From the NCBI GenBank assembly GCA_020637295.1, contig JACJWF010000004.1, forward strand, positions 1 to 64,000: a stretch of 64,000 nt of DNA, in the 5' to 3' direction. Source of the stretch: Acidimicrobiaceae bacterium (lineage in GTDB: Bacteria > Actinomycetota > Acidimicrobiia > Acidimicrobiales > Ilumatobacteraceae). Below are positions 57,027 to 64,000 of the stretch, one piece after another (position 1 is the first letter of the stretch; every line of letters starts with the position of its first letter). Both the position numbers and the translations under genes were made by a program. The notes beneath the pieces were generated by a model. It was given only the letters and a program-made list of their open reading frames with translations. It had not been told where the DNA came from and ran no database searches.

Positions 57027-57782
57027 ATGAGCGTGCACCATGTGGAGGCCGTGATGGGCACCTCCATCAGCATCGACCTCGTGGACACCCACGACCGGGC
57101 CCTGGTGGACCGGCTGGTGGAGTGGTTCCACCACGTGGACGAGGTGTTCAGCCCGTACAAGGAGACCAGCCCGATCACCCGGATCGGCCGTGGTGAGGCG
57201 ACGGACGAGGAGCTCACGGACGAGATCCTCGAGGTGCTGGAGCGGTGCGACGAGCTGGCCGACGACTCCGACGGCGTGTTCGACGTGTGGAACCTGCCGT
57301 CCCCCAACGGCACCCGCTTCGACCCGTGCGGCTACGTGAAGGGCTGGTCGGTGCAGCGGGCGGCCGAGATGGTCGCCGCCGAGGGCGTGCGCGACTTCTG
57401 CCTCAACGCCGGTGGTGACGTCGTGCTGTCCGGCCGCAACCGCGAGGGTGAGGAGTGGAGGGTCGGCGTGCGGCACCCCCACGACGCCCAGCACGTGGCG
57501 CTGGTGCTGCACGGCGAGGGCCCGCTGGCCGTCGCCACGTCGGGCACGTACGAACGCGGCGCCCACATCGTCGACCCGCGCCGCGGCGAGGCGGTCACCG
57601 AACTGGCCTCGGTCACCGTGGTGGGGCCGTCGATCGCCGAGGCCGACGCCTATGCCACCACCGTGTTCGCCATGGGCCTGGACGGGCTGGAGTGGCTGGC
57701 CCGCCACGAGGGCTACGAGGCCGCAGTGATCACCCACGACATGCGCCTGCTCGCCACCCCGGGGATGGCGGCGTACCGCTGA
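57027..57782 (+). CDS. apbE: FAD:protein FMN transferase ApbE
   Basis: The protein has 251 residues, starting 1 nt after the FMN-binding gene. EAVMGTSISIDL, VFSPYKETSPITRI, FDPCGYVKGWSVQRAAEM, LNAGGDVVLSG and GTYERGAHIVDPR, with the metal-site VGPSIAEADAYATTVFAMG, are the ApbE blocks. It transfers FMN from FAD to the Thr of the partner's SGATYT site. There is no obvious signal peptide, so the FMN transfer may be cytoplasmic, or the enzyme is exported another way. Confidence 0.93.
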   Translation: MSVHHVEAVMGTSISIDLVDTHDRALVDRLVEWFHHVDEVFSPYKETSPITRIGRGEATDEELTDEILEVLERCDELADDSDGVFDVWNLPSPNGTRFDPCGYVKGWSVQRAAEMVAAEGVRDFCLNAGGDVVLSGRNREGEEWRVGVRHPHDAQHVALVLHGEGPLAVATSGTYERGAHIVDPRRGEAVTELASVTVVGPSIAEADAYATTVFAMGLDGLEWLARHEGYEAAVITHDMRLLATPGMAAYR

Positions 57783-57792
57783 CCGCGGCCGG

Positions 57793-57798
57793 TACCGT
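57793..57798 (+). promoter_or_regulatory. -10 box TACCGT, leaderless start of engB
   Basis: TACCGT ends 6 nt before GTG 57805. Confidence 0.55.
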
Positions 57799-57804
57799 GG
57801 CGCG

Positions 57805-58383
57805 GTGCCGCTGCAACTCCGCTTCGTCACGTCGGCCACCCGGCACGGCGACCTGCCTCCGTCCGATGCGGAGCTGGCCCTGGTGGGGCGCAGCAATGTC
57901 GGCAAGTCGTCGCTGATCAACGCGCTGGCCAACCGCCGCCAGTTGGCCAAGGTGTCCAACACCCCGGGCCGCACCCAGCTGCTGAACCTGTTCGAGCTGC
58001 CCGGTGGCGGCACGGTGGTGGACCTTCCCGGCTACGGCTACGCGGCCGTGCCCATGCGGGAGAAGGCCAAGTGGCAGGGGATGATCGAGGGCTACCTGCT
58101 GGAACGCGAGGCGTTGGTGCTGGTGCTGGTGCTGGTGGACGGCGAGATCGGCCCCACCAAGCTGGACGCGCAGATGCTGGACTGGCTGCGCCAGGAGGGC
58201 GTGCCGCACACCGTGGTGGCCACCAAGCTGGACAAGGTGAAGCCGTCCAGGCTGGCCACCCGCAAGCGAGACCTGGCCAAGGGGTGCGGTCTCGAGACCG
58301 GCGACGTCATGTGGGTCAGCGCGGCGAAGGGCACCGGCGTGGAGGCCCTTGCCGCCCACGTCAACATGCTGCTGGCCGGCTGA
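57805..58383 (+). CDS. engB: ribosome biogenesis GTPase EngB (YsxC/YihA)
   Basis: The protein has 192 residues. G1 is GRSNVGKSSLIN, G2 lies in NTPGRTQLLN, G3 is DLPGYGYA, G4 is TKLDK and G5 is VSAAKGTG. EngB is needed for assembly of the large ribosomal subunit. It has its own leaderless start. Confidence 0.95.
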   Translation: MPLQLRFVTSATRHGDLPPSDAELALVGRSNVGKSSLINALANRRQLAKVSNTPGRTQLLNLFELPGGGTVVDLPGYGYAAVPMREKAKWQGMIEGYLLEREALVLVLVLVDGEIGPTKLDAQMLDWLRQEGVPHTVVATKLDKVKPSRLATRKRDLAKGCGLETGDVMWVSAAKGTGVEALAAHVNMLLAG

Positions 58384-58398
58384 ACCGCCGGGCCGGCG

Positions 58399-59847
58399 TC
58401 AGCCGCGGCGGAACGCGCTGCGGGCCTTCGCCACCAGGTCGCGCGGGTCGGCCATCAGCATGCCCTTGCGCAGCAGCGAGACCTTCTTGGCGGTGTACGG
58501 CGGGTACATCAGCGGCGGGTCCAGCCGGGTGCTGCGGGTGTGCACGGAACGCTGGTGGCTGAACGTGTCGAACCCGTACTTGCCGTGGTACGCACCCATG
58601 CCGCTCTCGCCGATGCCGCCGAAGGGCAGGTTCGGGTTGCTGATGTGCAGCAGGGTGCCGTTCACGCACACGCCACCCGACGTGGTGCCGTCGACGACGG
58701 CGTCGTTGTCCGCGTCGTGCTCGCTGAAGGTGTAGAGCGCCAGCGGCTTGTCGCCCTTCGCCGCACCGTCGTTCACCAGCCGGGTGGCATCGCCCAGGCT
58801 GTCCACCGCGATCACCGGCAACACCGGCCCGAAGATCTCCTCGCCCATCACCGGGTCGTCCATCGTCACCCCGGTGAGGACGGTCGGGGCGATGTAGCGG
58901 GTGTCGGCGTCCGTCTGGCCGCCCACGGCCACGGTGCCGCTGTCCAGCAGCTTCTCGATGCGGTGGAAGTGGGGCTCGTTGACGATGCGGGCGAAGTCCG
59001 CGCTGGCCTGCGGGTCGTCGCCGTAGAACTCCTGGATGGCCGCGCCGATCGCTGCCACCAACTCGTCGTGCACGGGGCGTTCCACGAGCACGTAGTCCGG
59101 CGCGATGCACGTCTGTCCGGCGTTGACGAACTTGCCCCAGGCGATCCGCTTGGCGGCCACCTTGACGTTGGCGTTGCGGCTGACGATGGCCGGGCTCTTG
59201 CCACCCAACTCCAAGGTCACCGGGGTGAGGTGCTCGGCTGCGGCGCGCATGACGATGCGGGCCACCCGGCTGTTGCCGGTGTACAGGATGTGGTCGAAGC
59301 GTTGGGCCAGCAGTTCGGTGGTCTCGGCCACGCCACCCTCCACCACCGTCACCGCAGGGTCGTCCAGCGCCATGATCAGCGAGGTGAGCTCGGCGGCGGT
59401 TGCCGGGGCCAGTTCGCTGGGCTTGCCGACCACGGCATTGCCGGCGGAGATGGCCGCCACCATCGGCAGCAGCAGCAGTTGCACCGGGTAGTTCCACGGG
59501 GCGATGACGCACGTGACGCCCACGGGCTCGCGCACGATGACGGACTTGCCGGGCTTGAACGCCACCGGCGTGGGCACCTTCTCCGGCCGCATCCAGAGCG
59601 GCAGGTTGGCCAGGGTGTGCTCGATGTCGCTGATGGTGAAGCCCACCTCGGTGAGCCATGCCTCCGGGCGCGGCTTGCCGAAGTCGGCTTCGAGGGCGTC
59701 CAGCAGGCGCTCCTCGCGCTCCGAGATGAGGTCGCGCAGGTGCTCCAGCGTGGCTCGGCGCCAGGCAGCGGGTCGGGTGGCGCCTCGGTCGAACGCGTCG
59801 CGGGCAGCCTGGACGCGCGGGGCGATGTCGGCAAGGGGAGTTTCCAT
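58399..59847 (-). CDS. aldehyde dehydrogenase (coniferyl-/fatty-aldehyde type)
   Basis: The protein has 482 residues. APWNYPVQLLLLPMVAAISAGN, LELGGKSPAIV (general-base Glu) and NAGQTCIAPDYVLV (catalytic Cys) are the ALDH signatures. FGGIGESGMGAYHGKYGFDTFSH at the C-terminus is typical of the class 3 ALDH/YwdH and coniferyl aldehyde dehydrogenases. It oxidises long-chain or aromatic aldehydes with NAD(P). It is followed on the same strand only by the convergent engB, so it is probably single. Confidence 0.93.
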   Translation of the reverse strand: METPLADIAPRVQAARDAFDRGATRPAAWRRATLEHLRDLISEREERLLDALEADFGKPRPEAWLTEVGFTISDIEHTLANLPLWMRPEKVPTPVAFKPGKSVIVREPVGVTCVIAPWNYPVQLLLLPMVAAISAGNAVVGKPSELAPATAAELTSLIMALDDPAVTVVEGGVAETTELLAQRFDHILYTGNSRVARIVMRAAAEHLTPVTLELGGKSPAIVSRNANVKVAAKRIAWGKFVNAGQTCIAPDYVLVERPVHDELVAAIGAAIQEFYGDDPQASADFARIVNEPHFHRIEKLLDSGTVAVGGQTDADTRYIAPTVLTGVTMDDPVMGEEIFGPVLPVIAVDSLGDATRLVNDGAAKGDKPLALYTFSEHDADNDAVVDGTTSGGVCVNGTLLHISNPNLPFGGIGESGMGAYHGKYGFDTFSHQRSVHTRSTRLDPPLMYPPYTAKKVSLLRKGMLMADPRDLVAKARSAFRRG

Positions 59848-59914
59848 GCCCTCACCCTACGCCCACCCCCCAACCCCTGGTCCTCGGGGTGCCCGCACGT
59901 GACGGGGCGGCGGC

Positions 59915-60871
59915 CTACTGGAAGCGGATCTGGTGGTTGATCCGGCGGGACTCCGGCCGGAAGCCGAGCGAGCGGTAGAGGCGGGCGGCACCCGTGGGGT
60001 TCTCGCTGTCCACGCCGATCATCGCGTGGTCCAGCCCGGCGGCGGCGAACGCGTGCAGCGAGTGAGCGATGAGGGCGGACGCGACGCCGGTGCCGCGGTG
60101 ATGGCGGAGGGTGCCGAGGCTGTCGATCCACCCGTCCCGCCGGCCGGTGATCTCGTCGTCGGCCGGCCAGCGCTTGTTCAGGCAGTGGGCGACGACGCGA
60201 CCCTCGCCGTCCACCGCCACGAACGACAGGTCCAGCCGCGCCCCCGGGCCGTGGGTCATCTGGTCCCAGTGGTGGGCGGACGTGGGTGTGGAGCCCCAGT
60301 GGTCGGCGAACGCCTCGTTCTTGACCAGCCGGATCTCCTCGCCGCGGTCGTCCGGCCAGGGGATGATGCGCACGCCGACCGGATCCGCCGGCGTCGGGGG
60401 CAGGTCGGCCAGCGGCCGGATCAGCTCGTCGTGGTAGCGGACGACGTCCATGCCCAGCGAGGCGAACAACCGGTGGGCGGACTCGACGTGGTCGAACGCG
60501 TCGACCCGCAGGTACAGCGGCAAGGCGCGGCCCGTGGACCGCAACTGCTCCTCGCCGCGGGCGATGGCCCAGGTCATCAACGCCGTGCCCACGCCCTTGC
60601 GGCGGTGCTCCGGCGCGACCAGGCCGAAGACGAACAGACGCTCTTCGCGGACCTCGCTCGGCAGGTGGTAGGTGTACGCGTAGCCGGCCAGTTCGCCGTC
60701 CTGGGTGGCCAGGCGGGTGTCGGTGGCGAGGACCACATGGTCGTCGTCGATCTCCTCCTCCATCTCCTCCATGCTGAGAATCCGAGGGATCCCGTCGAAG
60801 GCCTCCGTGCGCTGGTGCAATGCCAGCAAGGTGGGCAGTTCGGCGGTGGCGATGGGACGCAGTTCGAGCAC
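59915..60871 (-). CDS. tandem GNAT-domain acetyltransferase, MshD-like
   Basis: The protein has 318 residues from GTG 60871. The first GNAT has LFVFGLVAPEHRRKGVGTALM and the second WIDSLGTLRHHRGTGVASALIAHSL, as in the two-domain mycothiol synthase MshD, which acetylates the cysteine of Cys-GlcN-Ins. The general order and length agree with MshD (about 300-320 residues). Many tandem GNATs of other function exist, so this is an inference; no other mycothiol gene is in view. The gene has a leaderless start. Confidence 0.75.
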   Translation of the reverse strand: MLELRPIATAELPTLLALHQRTEAFDGIPRILSMEEMEEEIDDDHVVLATDTRLATQDGELAGYAYTYHLPSEVREERLFVFGLVAPEHRRKGVGTALMTWAIARGEEQLRSTGRALPLYLRVDAFDHVESAHRLFASLGMDVVRYHDELIRPLADLPPTPADPVGVRIIPWPDDRGEEIRLVKNEAFADHWGSTPTSAHHWDQMTHGPGARLDLSFVAVDGEGRVVAHCLNKRWPADDEITGRRDGWIDSLGTLRHHRGTGVASALIAHSLHAFAAAGLDHAMIGVDSENPTGAARLYRSLGFRPESRRINHQIRFQ

Positions 60872-60877
60872 GCTCCG

Positions 60878-60883
60878 ACGCTA
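60878..60883 (-). promoter_or_regulatory. -10 box TAGCGT (minus strand), leaderless start
   Basis: Read on the minus strand, TAGCGT ends 6 nt before GTG 60871. Divergent from the sigma factor gene. Confidence 0.5.
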
Positions 60884-60912
60884 ACGGAGCGCAGTCTTGG
60901 AGAAATCGTGGA

Positions 60913-60941
60913 TTGACGCGGGACGCCCGGACGCCGATAAC
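60913..60941 (+). promoter_or_regulatory. promoter of the ECF sigma factor: TTGACG, 17 bp, GATAAC
   Basis: The -35 TTGACG (60913-60918) and the -10 GATAAC (60936-60941) are 17 bp apart. The -10 ends 6 nt before GTG 60948. The best two-part promoter in the window. Confidence 0.7.
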
Positions 60942-60947
60942 AGGGGG

Positions 60948-61526
60948 GTGCCGATCGACCCGCTCCGGTTTCCCGCGCTCCTCCAGCGGGCCGCGCAGGG
61001 CGACGAGAACGCGGCCACGGAGTTGTTCGCCGAGTACCACCCCCGGCTGGAGCGCTTCCTGCGCGGGCTGGAACCGAAGGCCGCCGACGATCTGGTGGGG
61101 GAGGTCTGGCTGGCGGTGGCCCGCGGCCTGCCCGGCTTCGACGGCGGCGCTGCCGAGTTCTCGGCATGGCTGTTCACGATCGCCCGCAACCGCCTGGCCG
61201 ACCACCGGCGCACGGCGGCACGGCGACGCACCGATCCCGTGGGCGATCTGGCGGATCGGGGGCTCGACGCGACGGACGCGGCGTCGGACCCGGCCGTCGT
61301 GGTGGTCGGCCGCCTGTCCGCCGCCCAGGCCGTGGCGCTCGTCGCCACCCACCTTCCGGCGGAGCAGGCCGAGGTGGTCCTGCTCCGGGTGGTCGGTGGC
61401 CTCGACGTCGCCCAGGTGGCTGCCGTGCTGGGCCGCACGGCGGGATGGGTGAGGGTCAATCAGCATCGGGCACTCCAGCGGCTGGCGGCGGTGGTCGTCC
61501 CGGACAGCGCGACGGCCGGGCTGTAA
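60948..61526 (+). CDS. ECF sigma-70 family RNA polymerase sigma factor
   Basis: The protein has 192 residues from GTG 60948. Region 2 is seen in NAATELFAEYHPRLERFL, DLVGEVWLAVARGLPGFDG and FSAWLFTIARNRLADHRR; region 4 in LPAEQAEVVLLRVVGGLDVAQVAAVLGRTAGWVRVNQHRALQRL. The recognition helix is unusual in having GWVRVNQHRA where most ECFs have a VK-x-RLHRA pattern. It directs polymerase to a small regulon, probably for envelope stress. The next gene encodes a membrane protein likely to be its anti-sigma partner. Confidence 0.9.
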   Translation: MPIDPLRFPALLQRAAQGDENAATELFAEYHPRLERFLRGLEPKAADDLVGEVWLAVARGLPGFDGGAAEFSAWLFTIARNRLADHRRTAARRRTDPVGDLADRGLDATDAASDPAVVVVGRLSAAQAVALVATHLPAEQAEVVLLRVVGGLDVAQVAAVLGRTAGWVRVNQHRALQRLAAVVVPDSATAGL

Positions 61527-61556
61527 CGCAGGGCCTGGGGAGGACGATCCCCAGAC

Positions 61557-62456
61557 GTGACGGACATGCCCCTTCCCGACGACCAGGTGGACGCGCTGCT
61601 GCGCGGCGAGCACCCCGAGGGCGACGGCATGTTGGCGGATGCCCCCCAGCGTGCCTTACTCGCCGACCTGTTCGCGGCTGCCGCCGGCCCGCCGACGGAC
61701 GACGAGTTGGCATCGTCGGCCGCCGCAGCGTCCTGGTTCGCGGCACGGGCCGGCAGGCCCAGCGCCGTCTCGTCGGCCCGTGGCCGCCCGCCCGCCCGGC
61801 GGGCCACCCGCGTGCCGCGCCGTGTCATCGGGGTCACCGTCGGCGTACTGCTCACGGCCGGTACCGCCGCTGCGGCCTCGGGCGCGCTGGGCACCTCCCG
61901 GCCGGCCTGGCCCAGCGCTGGGCGGGCAGAGGCCACGCCGTCGACGGCGGCGACCGCGGTGGTCGAGACGTCGGTGGTGGTCACGGTGGCAGCGGACACC
62001 ACCGTGGAGCCGACGGTTGCCGTCTCCGAGCCGGCGCCGCCCACCCTCCCCTCCGGCACGGCGCCGGCGCAGGGCCCGGACGCCTCCGGCCCGGCCGTGG
62101 ACGGCCTGTGCATCGCCTGGTCGCACGGCCACCAGCAGCACTCGGACAACCCGGCGCTCGGCGCACTGGAGGCCGCCGCCGACGCTGCGGACCAGACCGT
62201 GGAGGAGTACTGCGCCGACGTGCTCGATGCCGAGGACGAACCGCGTGGCACCGGCCGGCATGATGACGGCGGGGGAGACTCGGGCGGTGGCGCGTCCGGT
62301 GATCACGACCGGGACCACGAGGGCGACGGCGACCCGCGCGACGACCAGGACCACGGGCAGGGCCAGGGGAGTGACCACGGCGACGACCAGGGCAGCGGTG
62401 GCAGTCGTGACGGCGACGGCGGTGGCGGCCACGGCCAGCGGCGCAGCCGGGGTTGA
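61557..62456 (+). CDS. single-pass membrane protein, probable anti-sigma partner, with Asp/Gly/His-rich tail
   Basis: The protein has 299 residues from GTG 61557 (ATG 61566 also in frame). The N-terminal ~80 residues are cytoplasmic (PLPDDQVDALLRGEHPEGDGM), followed by a basic patch and one membrane segment (VIGVTVGVLLTAGTAAAASGAL), then an external Thr/Pro-rich part with two Cys. The last ~65 residues are repetitive: Asp, Gly, His, Arg and Gln in short units such as HDRDHEGDGD and DQDHGQGQGSDHGDDQG. A short N-terminal domain, one TM helix and position after a sigma factor suggest an anti-sigma factor, but no ZAS motif (HxxxCxxC) is seen. The tail could bind a metal ion. Confidence 0.55.
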   Translation: MTDMPLPDDQVDALLRGEHPEGDGMLADAPQRALLADLFAAAAGPPTDDELASSAAAASWFAARAGRPSAVSSARGRPPARRATRVPRRVIGVTVGVLLTAGTAAAASGALGTSRPAWPSAGRAEATPSTAATAVVETSVVVTVAADTTVEPTVAVSEPAPPTLPSGTAPAQGPDASGPAVDGLCIAWSHGHQQHSDNPALGALEAAADAADQTVEEYCADVLDAEDEPRGTGRHDDGGGDSGGGASGDHDRDHEGDGDPRDDQDHGQGQGSDHGDDQGSGGSRDGDGGGGHGQRRSRG

Positions 62457-62505
62457 ACCGCACGGGTGCCGGGCGCTCCGTCCGGCCGGGCGGGCGCCGC
62501 ACCAG

Positions 62506-62511
62506 TACGGT
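62506..62511 (+). promoter_or_regulatory. -10 box TACGGT before the LLM gene
   Basis: TACGGT ends 8 nt before ATG 62520, and favours this start. Confidence 0.45.
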
Positions 62512-62519
62512 CGAGCGCC

Positions 62520-63599
62520 ATGGAGCAGTTGAACGAACTCGCCTTCTACGGGCTGGCCGGCGCGCCGGACTCACCGGCCGCGCTGCTGCAGGAATGCCGC
62601 GACGGCGAGGCGCTCGGCCTCGGCTCCGTCTTCCTCAGCGAGCGGTTCAACGTGAAGGAGGCCGTCACCCTCTCCGGGGCGGCGGCGGGGTGCACCACGT
62701 CGCTCGGCATCACCACCGGGGTCACCAACCAGAACACCCGCCACCCTGTGGTCACGGCCAGCTACGCCACCACGATGCACCGCATCACCGGGGGCCGCTT
62801 CGCCCTCGGCCTCGGGCGGGGGATGGACCGCATGTTCGACGCCTATGGCCTGCCGCGCATCACCACTGCGGCGATGGAGGACTTCGCCGGCCTCATGCGC
62901 CGGCTGTGGAACGGCGAGGTGGTCATGGGTCACGACGGCCCGGCCGGGCGGTGGCCGGTGCTGGCGCTGGACCCGGACTTCCGCGAGGACATCCCGCTGC
63001 TGATGAGCGCGTTCGGGCCGCAGAGCCTGCGCCTGGCCGGGAGGGCGTTCGACGCCGTGCTGCTGCACACCTTCTTCACCGACGAGACCATGCGGCGCTG
63101 CGTGGACACCGTGCGCACCGCGGCCGAGCAGGCCGGGCGAGACCCCGCCCGGGTGCGCATCTGGAGTTGCCTCGCCGTCGTCGGCGACTGGGTGCCTGAG
63201 GACGTGCGGCTGAAGAAGACGGTCGGCCGGATGGCCACCTACCTCCAGGCATACGGCGACCTGATGGTGCGCACGAACGACTGGGACCCTGCGGTGCTGG
63301 AGCGCTTCCGCGCCGACCCGTTCGTGGCCGGCTTCCGGGGCGCAATCGACGGCAAGGCCACCACGGCCGAACTGCAGCACGTGGCCACGTTGATCCCCGA
63401 GGAGTGGCTGGCCGCGGCCGGCTACGGCACCCCCGAGCACTGCGCGCGCGCCGTCCTCCACCAGATGGACCTCGGCGCGGACAGTGTGATCCTCCATGGC
63501 GTGTCGCCCACCGAACTGGCGCCGGTGGTGGCCGCCTACCGGGCGCTGCGCCCGGCAGCCCGCTTCGACGACCTCCCCGCCAACCCCGGCGCCACCTGA
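62520..63599 (+). CDS. LLM-class F420-dependent oxidoreductase (TIGR03857-like)
   Basis: The protein has 359 residues. GLGSVFLSERFNVKEAVTLSGAAAG, LGITTGVTNQNTRHPVVTASYATTMHRITGGRFALGLGRG and a C-terminal GYGTPEHCARAVLHQMDLGAD match the actinobacterial F420-dependent LLM enzymes of the TIGR03857 type. It would use F420 for a hydride transfer on an unknown substrate. It differs from the LLM enzyme at 42130, so two branches of the family are present in the window. Confidence 0.85.
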   Translation: MEQLNELAFYGLAGAPDSPAALLQECRDGEALGLGSVFLSERFNVKEAVTLSGAAAGCTTSLGITTGVTNQNTRHPVVTASYATTMHRITGGRFALGLGRGMDRMFDAYGLPRITTAAMEDFAGLMRRLWNGEVVMGHDGPAGRWPVLALDPDFREDIPLLMSAFGPQSLRLAGRAFDAVLLHTFFTDETMRRCVDTVRTAAEQAGRDPARVRIWSCLAVVGDWVPEDVRLKKTVGRMATYLQAYGDLMVRTNDWDPAVLERFRADPFVAGFRGAIDGKATTAELQHVATLIPEEWLAAAGYGTPEHCARAVLHQMDLGADSVILHGVSPTELAPVVAAYRALRPAARFDDLPANPGAT

Positions 63600-63658
63600 C
63601 CGCGTGACATCGGACGCACGGTTGGACGGGCGCGCCGCGCTCGGCCATCCTGTCGGCG

Positions 63659-64000
63659 ATGTTCCTGGCATGGCACGAGATGCGCCGGTCGAAGCTGCGC
63701 TTCGGCCTGCTGACGGGGGCCGTCGGGCTGCTCGTCTTCCTCATCTTGTTCCAGCAGGCGCTGCTCGGCGGCCTGATCACCCAGTTCATCGGTGCGGTGC
63801 GCAACCAGTCCGCCGACGTGCTGGTGTTCAACGACCAGGCCCGCAAGAACATCGAGGGTTCGATCATCCTGCCCGAGCAGGCCGCTGCGGTGGCCGCGGT
63901 GGAGGGCGTGGCGGTGGCGAGCCCGCTGGGGGAGAGCACGTTCACCGTGCAGGCAGACGGTTCGGAGACCGACGCCGTGGTGTTCGGCTATGTGCTCGGC
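63659..64000 (+). CDS. ABC transporter permease, FtsX/DevC-like, cut by the window edge
   Basis: Starts at ATG 63659 and runs off the window after 114 codons. MFLAWHEMRRSKLRFGLLTGAVGLLVFLILFQQALLGGL is a typical permease start with the first membrane helix after a basic N-terminus, followed by the periplasmic domain (SADVLVFNDQARKNIEGS, AAVAAVEGVAVASPLGEST) seen in DevC and MacB-like exporters. A CATCCT box ends 7 nt before the ATG. Confidence 0.8.
   Translation, partial: MFLAWHEMRRSKLRFGLLTGAVGLLVFLILFQQALLGGLITQFIGAVRNQSADVLVFNDQARKNIEGSIILPEQAAAVAAVEGVAVASPLGESTFTVQADGSETDAVVFGYVLG

Overview
The window is 64 kb of very GC-rich, densely packed bacterial chromosome with no transposase, integrase, rRNA operon or CRISPR array. 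The gene set points to Actinomycetota, most likely class Acidimicrobiia: two F420-type LLM oxidoreductases, a DUF2017 protein, a PATAN/DUF4388-like protein, an Rv0909-like small protein, an ethylmalonyl-CoA mutase (MeaA type), large secreted proteins built of LDTR-type repeats, and about twenty genes whose start codon lies 6-8 nt after a TANNNT box (leaderless transcripts). The assignment is an inference from content, since no 16S gene is present.

Layout. 1-2.1 kb: a 5'-truncated HisD-family dehydrogenase that has lost metal ligands, then a decayed XRE/nucleotidyltransferase toxin-antitoxin pair ending in ~20-bp repeats. 2.1-5.1 kb: a trifunctional SudA-GltD-ferritin flavoprotein whose N-terminal third carries at least seven frameshifts. 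5.2-10.6 kb: a CapA-like secreted protein and a pilB-pilC pair next to a long coiled-coil protein. 10.7-16.8 kb: a 5'-3' exonuclease, a palindromic intergenic element, two tRNA-Ser genes, a DsbB-like protein, tadA, a DUF4388-like protein and a DUF4185-like secreted protein. 16.8-26.7 kb: two tandem lipoprotein peptidases, an ABC exporter, rmuC, a GNAT, xseA-xseB and a polyprenyl diphosphate synthase. 26.7-31.2 kb: two coupled alpha/beta hydrolases (one without a nucleophile), a LysM lipoprotein, a CAP-domain repeat protein and a possible 2OG oxygenase. 31.2-41.6 kb: a phytoene-desaturase-like enzyme, MeaA, an OafA-type acyltransferase, aat, 3-hydroxybutyryl-CoA dehydrogenase, an HD hydrolase, DUF2017, DegV and a thioesterase. 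41.7-42.0 kb: tRNA-Glu, -Asp and -Phe with a clear terminator.

42.1-49.8 kb is one seven-gene minus-strand operon, mostly with 4-bp start/stop overlaps: GT2, RmlD-like reductase, CapE-like dehydratase, GT4, UDP-GlcNAc 2-epimerase, cytochrome P450, LLM oxidoreductase. The sugar genes match a route to UDP-L-FucNAc or UDP-L-QuiNAc; the two redox genes at the end are unexpected. 50.7-53.4 kb is a single 905-residue protein that joins a PlsC acyltransferase to an alpha/beta hydrolase of the Abhydrolase_9 type. 53.5-55.7 kb is a fused E1 alpha/beta 2-oxoacid dehydrogenase. 55.7-57.8 kb is a three-gene membrane flavin electron-transfer set (ferric-reductase-like heme protein, FMN-binding protein, ApbE). 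The rest holds engB, an aldehyde dehydrogenase, a double-GNAT protein, an ECF sigma factor with a putative anti-sigma partner, a second LLM enzyme and the start of an ABC permease.

Two families of intergenic repeats stand out: a 60-bp element with a perfect 28-bp palindrome (11.6 and 33.1 kb) and an 80-bp element (21.95 and 42.0 kb). Neither is explained by a known feature type.
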